Shown: positions 1 to 6,386 of the stretch, in pieces
How positions within the stretch are numbered: the stretch's first letter is position 1
How the letters are laid out: each line of letters opens with the position of its first letter
NCBI GenBank assembly: GCA_016939345.1
Contig: JAFGHG010000079.1
Location: 1-7,409, forward strand
Origin: Candidatus Omnitrophota bacterium
GTDB taxonomy: Bacteria; Omnitrophota; Gorgyraeia; Duberdicusellales; 4484-171
Direction of reading: 5' to 3'
DNA: 7,409 nucleotides
Notes under the pieces: model-generated
Databases searched by the model: none
Told to the model about the DNA's origin: nothing
Seen by the model: only the letters and a program-made list of their open reading frames with translations
Position numbers and translations under genes: made by a program

Positions 1-20
1 CTGATTTTATAAACTAACTC

Positions 21-674
21 ATGATTATTGCAATAGATGGTCCTGCCGGTTCAGGCAAAACTACAACTGCCAGGTTGTTGGCAAAAAGAATGGGCATTTT
101 TTATTTAGATACAGGCGCAACCTACAGGGCCCTTACTTATGCTGCTTTGGAGAAGGGTGTTGATTCTGATAATGATTCGGCCTTAGCTGAATTGGCTAAA
201 GGTTTGCCTTTAAAGATGGATTCGGATAAGGTAATGCTTGGAGCTTTGGATATAACTGATGAAATCAGGGCGCCAAGGATTGATAAGAATATCTCAAAAA
301 TAGTTGCTCATGCCAAGGTGCGTTCGGTCATGGTTGAATTGCAAAGAGAGCTTTCAAAGGGGAGAGATTGTGTTGTTGAGGGAAGGGATATAACTTCAGT
401 TGTCTTTCCTGAAGCTGAATATAAGTTTTATCTTGATGCCGAACCCAAAATGAGAGCGCAGCGCAGATTCAATGAGTTGCAGCAAAAGAAGATATATATG
501 GACTTCAAAGAAGTTGAAGGCGACCTAAAAAATCGCGATACGGCTGATCAGACAAGAAAAACTGGACCGCTGCTCATATGTAAAGATGCTGTGGTAATTG
601 ACACTTCAAAGCTGAGCATTGAACAGACCGCTATGGCAATAGAAAAATATATAGACTTGCCCGGTTCCCGTTAG
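21..674 (+). CDS. cmk: (d)CMP kinase (cytidylate kinase)
   Basis: The 217-residue product phosphorylates CMP and dCMP to the diphosphates with ATP, in the cytoplasm, for pyrimidine nucleotide recycling. The P-loop GPAGSGKT is at residues 7-14. The family signature YLDTGATYRA at 28-37 has Thr where Met is most common. VVEGRDI (about 118-124) is followed by VVFPEAE and a KFYLDAE strand. The LID-side segment NRDTADQTRKTGPL lies near 172-185, and an IDTS motif near the C-terminus completes the family pattern. Length is normal for bacterial Cmk. The ATG puts the P-loop at the expected distance from the N-terminus, although no Shine-Dalgarno sequence is visible in the 20 bases before it. It ends in TAG, 33 bases before lepA, so the two are probably co-transcribed. 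Product identity is secure. Confidence 0.97.
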   Translation: MIIAIDGPAGSGKTTTARLLAKRMGIFYLDTGATYRALTYAALEKGVDSDNDSALAELAKGLPLKMDSDKVMLGALDITDEIRAPRIDKNISKIVAHAKVRSVMVELQRELSKGRDCVVEGRDITSVVFPEAEYKFYLDAEPKMRAQRRFNELQQKKIYMDFKEVEGDLKNRDTADQTRKTGPLLICKDAVVIDTSKLSIEQTAMAIEKYIDLPGSR

Positions 675-707
675 CCTTCAGATATTAAATTTTATTATTG
701 TTTAGTT

Positions 708-2504
708 ATGGAAAGCGCAAAAAATATAAGGAATTTTTGCATCATTGCCCATATTGATCACGGGAAGTCTACATTGGCCGATAGGTTTTTAGAGCTTGCC
801 GGGGCAGTAGGCAGGAATAAGGATCAGCAGCAGCTTCTTGACAGCATGGAGCTTGAGAGAGAGCGGGGGATTACCATAAAGGCAAAGGCCGTAAGGCTTT
901 ATCTTAAATTTGAAGGCCAGGATTATATCTTGAACCTTATCGATACCCCCGGCCATGTTGATTTTGCTTATGAGGTAGCTAAAAGTCTTAAAGGTTGTGA
1001 GGGGGCTGTTATGCTGGTAGATGCCTCTCAGGGCATAGAGGCTCAGACCGTGGCAAATTTTCATCTGGCATTAGAGAGTGATTTAAGGATAATACCAGTT
1101 CTTAATAAAATAGATCTTCCTTCAAGCCAGCCGGAAAAAATCCGCGATCAGCTTTTCGATGTATTCGGTTTCAAGGCTGAAGAGATATCGCGGGTTTCTG
1201 CAAAAGAAGGTACAGGAGTTAAAGAACTTCTCGAAAGAATAATCAAAGAAGTACCCGCCCCTTCAGTAGATAAGGATAAGCCTTTAAAAGCAGTGCTTTT
1301 TGATTCAACCTATGATTCCTATAGAGGCGTGATACTGTTTTTAAGGATCTATGACGGCAAGATTTCTGCCGGTGATAATATACTGCTTATGCATCAAAAC
1401 AAAAATTACCGGGTTGAAGAAGTAGGGGTGTTTGTGCCTAGTCCGCAAAAGATGCCGGAACTTAATTCTGGTGAAGTAGGTTATATCTGCTGTAACATAA
1501 AGAAGCCGGAGGAGGTAGATGTCGGCGACACAATAACTTCGGCTTCTAATCCTACCGAACATCCTTTTGAGGGTTATGTTAAGATGTCGCCCATGGTCTT
1601 TTGCAGTATATTTCCTTCTGCCCCCAAGGATTACCCTACTCTGCGTACAGCAATAGAGAAACTGAAACTTTCCGATCCCTCGTTTACTTTTGAGCCGGAT
1701 TCGCTGGGTAACCTGGGACACGGGTTTCGCTGCGGATTCCTCGGACTTTTGCACATGGAGATAGTCCAGGCCCGGCTTGAACGCGAATTCGACCTTGACC
1801 TTGTCCCTACGTCTGCAAACGTAAAATATCAGATAAAAAGGACAGGATCCAATGATTTAGAGTTCATCGAAAGCCCTCATCATTTTCCAGATCCGACCTT
1901 AATCGAGGAAGTGTATGAACCTTATGTCGCTGCCACTATTGTTACTCCTGTTGAGGGCATGGATATATTATGTGAGCTGGCTAAATCAAGAAGAGGTGAT
2001 TTTGTTAAGATGGACTATCTTGGCAAAGAGCGCTTAAGCATACTTTTCAATCTTCCTTTGGCAGAGATAATAGTTGACTTTTATGATAAAATAAAATCTT
2101 TGACCAAAGGCTACGGCTCGTTTGATTATGAGTTCATAGGATACCGCAAGACAGATATAGTCAAGATAGAATTTCTTTTTAATAAGAAAAAGACCGAGGC
2201 CTTTGCTTTATTGGTGCACAAAGATAAGGTCGAGGCCAAGGCCCGGGCAGTAGTCGATAAATTTAAGGAGTTGATACCCCGTCAGATGTACGAAGTGGTA
2301 ATCCAGGCGGCAATCGGAGCAAAGATAATAGCTTCAGCCAGAGTGTCTCCTTTAAAGAAGAACGTTACGGCTAAATGTTATGGCGGAGACATAACCCGAA
2401 AGAGAAAATTATGGGAAAAACAAAAAAAGGGTAAGAAAAAGATGAAGCAGTTGGGAAACATAAATGTTCCTCAAAATGCTTTTATCGAAGTACTAAAGGC
2501 TTAA
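708..2504 (+). CDS. lepA: Elongation factor 4 (LepA), ribosome-associated GTPase
   Basis: The 598-residue product is a translational GTPase that binds ribosomes; back-translocation and roles in ribosome biogenesis or initiation have been proposed for the family. GTPase motifs appear in order: AHIDHGKST (14-22), the ERGITIKAKAV switch region (about 51-61), DTPGH (79-83), NKID (133-136) and SAKEGTG (164-170). The middle carries EF-G-like domains. The LepA-specific C-terminal domain is clear from AKCYGGDITRKRKLWEKQKK and the following KMKQLGN and VPQNAF motifs, which separate it from EF-G, TypA and TetM. Length is typical (about 600). No Shine-Dalgarno sequence precedes the ATG, but the start matches the family N-terminus. 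The stop lies only 5 bases before the first signal peptidase gene, the same order as the E. coli lep operon. Confidence 0.98.
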   Translation: MESAKNIRNFCIIAHIDHGKSTLADRFLELAGAVGRNKDQQQLLDSMELERERGITIKAKAVRLYLKFEGQDYILNLIDTPGHVDFAYEVAKSLKGCEGAVMLVDASQGIEAQTVANFHLALESDLRIIPVLNKIDLPSSQPEKIRDQLFDVFGFKAEEISRVSAKEGTGVKELLERIIKEVPAPSVDKDKPLKAVLFDSTYDSYRGVILFLRIYDGKISAGDNILLMHQNKNYRVEEVGVFVPSPQKMPELNSGEVGYICCNIKKPEEVDVGDTITSASNPTEHPFEGYVKMSPMVFCSIFPSAPKDYPTLRTAIEKLKLSDPSFTFEPDSLGNLGHGFRCGFLGLLHMEIVQARLEREFDLDLVPTSANVKYQIKRTGSNDLEFIESPHHFPDPTLIEEVYEPYVAATIVTPVEGMDILCELAKSRRGDFVKMDYLGKERLSILFNLPLAEIIVDFYDKIKSLTKGYGSFDYEFIGYRKTDIVKIEFLFNKKKTEAFALLVHKDKVEAKARAVVDKFKELIPRQMYEVVIQAAIGAKIIASARVSPLKKNVTAKCYGGDITRKRKLWEKQKKGKKKMKQLGNINVPQNAFIEVLKA

Positions 2505-2509
2505 TAATA

Positions 2510-3121
2510 ATGAGTAAAAAGAATAAAGAAAAAAGCAAAAAAAAGGGTGTAGTCAGAGAATGGGTAGATTCTTTTATAGTAGCCGCAATAGTAGCCACAA
2601 TAGTAAGGACTTTGTTTTTTCAGAACTACAAGATACCTACTGCATCGATGAAGCCTATACTTACTCCCGGTGATAGGATTTTTGTAACCCGCATGACCTA
2701 TGGCCCAAAAATCCCTATTATTCAGGTTCGCCTTCCCGGTTTTGGCAAGCCCCAGCGGGGCGATGTGGTTGTATTTGTGCCTCCAGATGAGGTTCCTTTC
2801 CCCTGGTATAAACGCAGGCAGTTTATCAAGCGCTTGATCGGACTGCCAGGAGAAAAGGTGGAAATCAAAAACGGAAGTATTTACATTAACGATAAATTAG
2901 TGACTGATGAAAGAATAGCAAAGAATTATTATTATAATTATGGAGAATATGGAATGGCTGATTCCCCCGTTGTTGTGCCCAAAGATAAATATTTTTTTCT
3001 AGGAGATAACAGCGCTAATTCTCAGGACAGCCGTAAATGGGGATATGCCGATGAAGAATGGGTGGTAGGTAAAGCCCTTTTTATCTGGTGGCCGCCTAAG
3101 CGCTGGGCTAAGATAAGGTAA
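2510..3121 (+). CDS. lepB: Signal peptidase I, copy 1
   Basis: The 203-residue membrane serine protease cleaves Sec and Tat signal peptides on the outer face of the inner membrane. A very Lys-rich cytoplasmic tail (residues 1-17) precedes one predicted membrane segment (about 21-37). Box B, IPTASMKP, supplies the catalytic Ser46. Box D, FIKRLIGLPGEKV, supplies the general-base Lys107 in its canonical form. Box E, GDNSANSQDSR, is at 165-175. The size is typical of compact S26A peptidases with a single N-terminal anchor. Translation may be coupled to lepA (5-base gap); a weak AAAGG at 2495-2499 is the only ribosome-binding candidate. This is the more canonical of two adjacent paralogs and probably the main enzyme, which is an inference. 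Confidence 0.96.
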   Translation: MSKKNKEKSKKKGVVREWVDSFIVAAIVATIVRTLFFQNYKIPTASMKPILTPGDRIFVTRMTYGPKIPIIQVRLPGFGKPQRGDVVVFVPPDEVPFPWYKRRQFIKRLIGLPGEKVEIKNGSIYINDKLVTDERIAKNYYYNYGEYGMADSPVVVPKDKYFFLGDNSANSQDSRKWGYADEEWVVGKALFIWWPPKRWAKIR

Positions 3122-3141
3122 ATATCTTAAGAAATATTTTA

Positions 3142-3705
3142 ATGAAACCAGCTTTGAGAAGAAATCTTACTGTCATATTTTTGTTTGTTGTTATTACGGT
3201 AGTTGTTTTTAACCTATGTTTTAAGCTTTTTGTTATCCCTTCAGCTTCGATGATACCTACTCTTATGCCCGGTGATTATATTTTTGTAAATAAGATCGGT
3301 TTTGGCATAAACATACCTTTTACCGATTATAAAATACTGAAGTTCCGCAAACCTAAAAAAACAGAAGTTATAGTTTTTTTCCCTCCACACGATAGAGAAA
3401 AAGCTTTCGTAAAGCGGCTTATTGCCCTTGAGAATGAAAAAGTAGCTCTTGTCAACGGAAATATCCTGATCAATGATAAGCAAATAGTCGATCCGGTAAT
3501 AGCCAGAAATTATTATTATAACCAGGGTATGTACGCAGTTAACGGAGAAAGCGTTATAGTCCCTAAAGATTCATATTTTTTTCTTGGCGATAACAGCATT
3601 TCTTCAGCCGATAGCCGTTTTTGGGGATTTGCCGACGAAAAAGGGTTGATCGGTAAAGCTGTTTTTATATGGTGGCCTCCTTCCAGGGTCAATATGATAG
3701 AGTAG
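3142..3705 (+). CDS. lepB: Signal peptidase I, diverged tandem copy 2
   Basis: This 187-residue S26A-family protein begins 20 bases after its paralog. It has a short basic N-terminus, one membrane segment (about 9-31), box B IPSASMIP with Ser36 as nucleophile, Lys91 in FVKRLIALENEKV as general base, and box E GDNSISSADSR at 149-159. Both catalytic residues remain, so an active enzyme is likely. Box D is altered: the usual GLPGE is ALENE. The protein shares with copy 1 the segment IA(R/K)NYYYN and the C-terminal pattern KD-Y-FFLGDNS, ending in GKA-FIWWPP, so local duplication followed by divergence is the simplest explanation. The Lys-rich N-terminal tail of copy 1 is absent. No clear Shine-Dalgarno sequence is present. 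Substrate specialisation is possible but not shown. Confidence 0.92.
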   Translation: MKPALRRNLTVIFLFVVITVVVFNLCFKLFVIPSASMIPTLMPGDYIFVNKIGFGINIPFTDYKILKFRKPKKTEVIVFFPPHDREKAFVKRLIALENEKVALVNGNILINDKQIVDPVIARNYYYNQGMYAVNGESVIVPKDSYFFLGDNSISSADSRFWGFADEKGLIGKAVFIWWPPSRVNMIE

Positions 3706-3707
3706 TC

Positions 3708-3736
3708 TTTATTTATTGAAGGTAGTTTGGTATAAT
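3708..3736 (+). promoter_or_regulatory. Extended -10 promoter for the lipoprotein gene
   Basis: A perfect extended -10 element, TGGTATAAT, lies at 3728-3736. A weak -35 candidate, TTTATT at 3708-3713, is 17 bases upstream of the hexamer and matches the consensus at three of six positions. Transcription would start near 3743, giving a leader of only about 18 bases. The element begins right after the second signal peptidase gene ends, so it probably starts a new transcription unit. The call is from sequence pattern only. Confidence 0.6.
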
Positions 3737-3747
3737 TTTAGTAAAAA

Positions 3748-3754
3748 AAGGAGG
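3748..3754 (+). promoter_or_regulatory. Strong ribosome binding site that sets the lipoprotein start
   Basis: AAGGAGG lies 6 bases before the ATG at 3761, which is near-ideal spacing. It argues for that ATG over the in-frame TTG at 3716. The TTG start would also translate through the promoter -10 element and would place 15 extra residues before the signal peptide. Confidence 0.85.
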
Positions 3755-3760
3755 GTTATC

Positions 3761-4060
3761 ATGAGGTATTATATTCTGGTTTTGATTTGCGGGGTGATCT
3801 TTTTTCCAGGCTGTACAGCCACTCAAAAAGGCGCAGGTGCCGGAGCCCTTATCGGCGGCGGCGTAGGCTATGCTATAGGACACCAGTCCGGACACGGCGC
3901 TGAAGGCGCAGGCATAGGTGCTGCGGTAGGTGCTGTAGGTGGAGCACTTATCGGAAATCAGATGGAAGAAAAAGTTTACTGCCCTGTCTGCGGAAGACAG
4001 TTCAAATCATCTGTTCAATATTGTCCTTATGATGGTACAGCCCTTAAACGAGCTGAATGA
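3761..4060 (+). CDS. Glycine-zipper lipoprotein with C-terminal zinc-ribbon-like motif
   Basis: This 99-residue protein has no gene name that I recognise. A hydrophobic signal peptide ends in a plausible lipobox, FPGC, with Cys18 as the lipidation site. Residues 24-67 are a glycine zipper made of two similar halves (starting GAGAGALIGGG and GAGIGAAVGAV, each ending in IG). This pattern resembles the glycine-zipper domains of SlyB and rickettsial 17-kDa antigen type outer membrane lipoproteins, and it may form a membrane hairpin. Residues 74-91 carry CPVC, then 10 residues, then CPYD, which looks like a small zinc ribbon with Asp as the fourth ligand. The start is chosen for the signal peptide and strong ribosome binding site. 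It has its own promoter. An envelope structural role is inferred; the metal site is unproven. Confidence 0.8.
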   Translation: MRYYILVLICGVIFFPGCTATQKGAGAGALIGGGVGYAIGHQSGHGAEGAGIGAAVGAVGGALIGNQMEEKVYCPVCGRQFKSSVQYCPYDGTALKRAE

Positions 4061-4096
4061 TTTTTTAAGAATAATAAGTAACTCTAATTATTTTCA

Positions 4097-4651
4097 ATGA
4101 GCCTGGCAGATAAAGTTTCAAGCATAAGAATTATACTTATACCCGTATTTGTTTCTTTGCTTATTTATTCGCAGTCTAAGCCGTCATTAAGGACACTGGC
4201 TGTAATCGTTTTTGTCCTGGCAATTTTAAGTGATTTTTTTGACGGGCTTGTGGCCAGGATTAAAAAAGAGAAATCAGAGCTTGGCCAGATTATAGACCCT
4301 TTGGCCGATAAACTGCTCATGCTCACTGCTTTCATTACTTTGTATCTTTTGCCTAATTTTACTATTTATCTCTGGTTAGTTTTAGTGGTGGTAAGCAGAG
4401 ACATAATCATGCTTCTGGGTTTTATTATCCTGCATTTTTTAAAGATAGAAATAACCATAACCCCAACTATGTGGGGAAAACTGACGACGTTCTTTCAGAT
4501 GTTTACTATTCTCTGGATATTGATCGGCTGGCCCCATTATTTCTTTATATGCTTGTTTGCGGTTTTGTTCACTTTGATATCAGGGCTTGATTATTTTTTA
4601 AGGGGAGCAAAAGAGATAAATGCTAAAAACAACCTTTCTGTTAATAATTAG
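4097..4651 (+). CDS. pgsA: CDP-diacylglycerol--glycerol-3-phosphate 3-phosphatidyltransferase
   Basis: This inner membrane enzyme transfers the phosphatidyl group from CDP-diacylglycerol to sn-glycerol-3-phosphate, giving phosphatidylglycerol-phosphate, the committed step to phosphatidylglycerol and cardiolipin. The complete CDP-alcohol phosphatidyltransferase signature is present: Asp46, Asp49-Gly50, Ala53-Arg54, Gly63, Asp67 and Asp71, with exact family spacing (D-x2-DG-x2-AR-x8-G-x3-D-x3-D). The 184-residue length and several hydrophobic segments match PgsA. The N-terminal LADKVSSIRIILIPVFV corresponds to the usual 'lPN-LT-lRi-l-P' start. The hydrophilic tail after about residue 174 lies in the overlap with plsY. 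No Shine-Dalgarno sequence is obvious. Other family members, such as CdsA-dependent synthases for serine or inositol, cannot be fully excluded from sequence alone, but length and N-terminus favour PgsA. Confidence 0.92.
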   Translation: MSLADKVSSIRIILIPVFVSLLIYSQSKPSLRTLAVIVFVLAILSDFFDGLVARIKKEKSELGQIIDPLADKLLMLTAFITLYLLPNFTIYLWLVLVVVSRDIIMLLGFIILHFLKIEITITPTMWGKLTTFFQMFTILWILIGWPHYFFICLFAVLFTLISGLDYFLRGAKEINAKNNLSVNN

Positions 4652-5222
4652 CTATTTAATAGGCAGTATACCATTTGGCTATTTAATCGGCATATGCTTA
4701 GGCCGTGATATCAGAAAGCATGGTTCCGGAAATATCGGTGCGACCAATGTGTTTAGGGTGCTGGGTAAAAAATGGGGTATCTTGACTTTTATTCTTGATT
4801 TTGCCAAAGGCCTGTCTGCTCCCTGTCTAGTTGCTTATTTTGGCCATTCTAAAGGCTTAGCTGTAATTTTATCGGTGATCCTGGTTGTTTGCGGTCATAA
4901 TTGGACTGTTTTTCTCCAGTTTAAAGGCGGCAAAGGCGTGGCTACCAGCCTTGGAGCCATATGCGGGTTAGGTTTTATTTTCTGGCATCTTTGGATAGCT
5001 CTTTTACTTGGAATTTTGACCTGGATTCTTATCTTCTCAATATCAAAGATAGTTTCTCTGGCTTCCTTAATAGCCAGCTCAGTATTTTTTGTGTCCTGTT
5101 TGTTTATGCCGCTGTCCTGGGAATTTAAATTATTGGCTTTTTTACTTCTTGTTTTTATAGTGTTCAGGCATAAAAGTAATATAGGTAAGCTTTTGTCCGG
5201 TAAAGAAAACCGGTTCAAATAG
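4620..5222 (+). CDS. plsY: Glycerol-3-phosphate acyltransferase PlsY
   Basis: This 200-residue inner membrane enzyme acylates glycerol-3-phosphate using acyl-phosphate from PlsX, making lysophosphatidic acid, the first phospholipid intermediate. All three family motifs are present: HGSGNIGATNVFRVLGKK (35-51), GHNWTVFLQFKGGKGVATSL (92-111) and FRHKSNIGKLLSG (182-194). Five or more hydrophobic segments and the N-terminal YLIGSIPFGYLIG are typical. The ATG is supported because the first membrane segment starts at once and a later start would remove it. AGGGGAG at 4601-4607 is a possible ribosome binding site, about 12 bases upstream. It overlaps pgsA by 32 bases, so translational coupling of the two phospholipid genes is likely. 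No plsX gene is present in the window. Confidence 0.96.
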   Translation: MLKTTFLLIISYLIGSIPFGYLIGICLGRDIRKHGSGNIGATNVFRVLGKKWGILTFILDFAKGLSAPCLVAYFGHSKGLAVILSVILVVCGHNWTVFLQFKGGKGVATSLGAICGLGFIFWHLWIALLLGILTWILIFSISKIVSLASLIASSVFFVSCLFMPLSWEFKLLAFLLLVFIVFRHKSNIGKLLSGKENRFK

Positions 5223-5227
5223 GGAGG
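5221..5227 (+). promoter_or_regulatory. Ribosome binding site of recA, overlapping the plsY stop
   Basis: AGGGAGG starts on the second base of the plsY TAG stop codon and ends 6 bases before the recA ATG at 5234. It is one of only three strong Shine-Dalgarno sequences in the window. Confidence 0.85.
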
Positions 5228-5233
5228 TAAACC

Positions 5234-6247
5234 ATGGTTAAAGAAAAAAAAATCGAAGATACAAACAAAAAGAAGGCTTTGGACTTGGCTCTTTCTCAGA
5301 TTGAAAAACAATTTGGCAAGGGAGCTATAATGCGTATGGGTGACGGCATAAAGATTGATGTTTCCACGATACCATCGGGCATTATATCTTTGGACAGGGC
5401 ATTGGGTGTAGGAGGTCTGCCCAGGGGCAGAGTAATAGAGATTTATGGTCCGGAATCATCAGGCAAGACCACACTTACCTTGAGCATAATAGCTCAGGCC
5501 CAGAAAGAAGCCGGGGTAGCAGCCTTTATAGATGCGGAGCATGCCTTTGATCCTAATTATGCCAAGCTTATCGGCATAAGGCTTGAAGATCTATTGATTT
5601 CCCAGCCTGATACCGGTGAACAAGCCCTGGAAATAGTAGAGGCCTTGGTCAGATCTAATGCGGTTGATTTAGTGGTGATCGACTCTGTGGCAGCATTGGT
5701 TCCACGTGCCGAGATAGAAGGAAATATGGGAGACACTCAAGTCGCGCTTCAGGCACGTTTGATGAGCCAGGCTTTACGAAAATTGACTGCTGCTATAAGC
5801 AAGTCCAACACCTGCGTGGTATTTATAAACCAGATCAGAGAGAAGATCGGAGTTATGTTTGGATCACCGGAGGTTACACCGGGAGGAAGAGCTTTAAAGT
5901 TCTATTCTTCAGTCAGGATTGATTTGCGCCGGATCAGCACTATTTCTACCAATGAAGGAGCAGTGGGAATCAGAGTAAGGGCAAAGGTAGTAAAGAATAA
6001 AGTTGCCCCGCCCTTTAAAGAAGCCATTTTTGAGATTATGTATAACGAAGGGGTTTCTAAAGCAGGAGCCCTTATCGATGCTGCCATTGACAGCGGATTA
6101 ATAAAAAAAGCCGGAAGCTGGTTTTCCTATAAAGATAAAAACCTGGCCCAAGGCAAAGAACACCTGCGTAAAATATTCAAAGAAGATGATGTTTTGCGCC
6201 AGGAAGTTGAAAGTGACCTGAAGCAGGCCATGAATGCAACTTCTTAG
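5234..6247 (+). CDS. recA: Recombinase A
   Basis: The 337-residue protein is the ATP-dependent DNA strand-exchange filament protein of homologous recombination and the trigger of LexA cleavage in SOS. Walker A GPESSGKT is at 72-79, the catalytic glutamate is in FIDAEHAF (Glu102), and Walker B DLVVID is at 145-150. Loop L2 and its flanks run through INQIREKIGVMFG, PEVTPGGRALKFY and on to about residue 224. The C-terminal domain (about 265-330) includes GWF-equivalent GSWFSYK. The N-terminal helix with KALDLALSQIEKQFGKGAIM is canonical. The C-terminus ends soon after the conserved domain and lacks the acidic tail of the 353-residue E. coli protein. The gene is 11 bases after plsY and may be read from the same transcript. 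No recognisable LexA box is next to it, and recX is not adjacent downstream. Confidence 0.99.
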   Translation: MVKEKKIEDTNKKKALDLALSQIEKQFGKGAIMRMGDGIKIDVSTIPSGIISLDRALGVGGLPRGRVIEIYGPESSGKTTLTLSIIAQAQKEAGVAAFIDAEHAFDPNYAKLIGIRLEDLLISQPDTGEQALEIVEALVRSNAVDLVVIDSVAALVPRAEIEGNMGDTQVALQARLMSQALRKLTAAISKSNTCVVFINQIREKIGVMFGSPEVTPGGRALKFYSSVRIDLRRISTISTNEGAVGIRVRAKVVKNKVAPPFKEAIFEIMYNEGVSKAGALIDAAIDSGLIKKAGSWFSYKDKNLAQGKEHLRKIFKEDDVLRQEVESDLKQAMNATS

Positions 6248-6292
6248 GACTTAAGGTTGTCTAAGCATTGTAATATAAAGCGTTTAAAAGCG

Positions 6293-6347
6293 AAATCCGA
6301 ATGTTCAAAATAAACAATATACATATTTGTTTGGAATATTTGGATTT
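6293..6347. repeat. Imperfect palindrome between recA and htrA
   Basis: The arms AAATCCGAATGTTC (6293-6306) and GAATATTTGGATTT (6334-6347) pair along all 14 positions if two G-U pairs are allowed. Inside, AAACAA (6312-6317) pairs with TTGTTT (6327-6332). No T-run follows the hairpin, so it is not a standard terminator. The AAATCCGAA/TTTGGATTT style recalls dispersed palindromic repeats I associate with some uncultured bacterial genomes; that link is memory and has not been checked. It is probably a repeat remnant or an mRNA hairpin. Confidence 0.6.
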
Positions 6348-6386
6348 AAGAACTTTTAATATTGTTTCGAATTTAAGCTATTGCGC

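Noticed and set aside
1..20. Possible end of an upstream gene (TAA at 10-12 or 15-17)
   Set aside because: Only 20 bases are visible, with stops in all three forward frames, so no reading frame or product can be assigned.
1341..1754. 137-codon antisense frame inside lepA
   Set aside because: It lies entirely opposite a strongly conserved gene, and its translation has no recognisable motifs.
3120..3139. AAATAT/ATATTT hairpin between the two signal peptidase genes
   Set aside because: Six A-T pairs in a very AT-rich 20-base gap are expected by chance.
3716..3760. TTG start giving a 114-residue lipoprotein precursor
   Set aside because: The upstream part overlaps the promoter -10 and ribosome binding site and would bury the signal peptide; the ATG at 3761 has ideal spacing.
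4038..4066. CAGC/GCTG hairpin with a T6 run after the lipoprotein gene
   Set aside because: Only four pairs with a 10-base loop, and five bases separate the stem from the T-run; too weak to call a terminator.
5154..5182. Promoter for recA inside plsY (TTTATA, 17 bases, TAATAT)
   Set aside because: Each hexamer matches four of six consensus positions in AT-rich coding sequence, which is not enough to call.
4895..5311. 138-codon antisense frame across plsY and the start of recA
   Set aside because: It is opposite two secure genes and crosses their junction; its composition fits a shadow of the sense codons.
6243..6266. Hairpin CTTAGGAC/GTCTAAG right after recA as a terminator
   Set aside because: The stem has a bulge and only about seven pairs, and no T-run follows.
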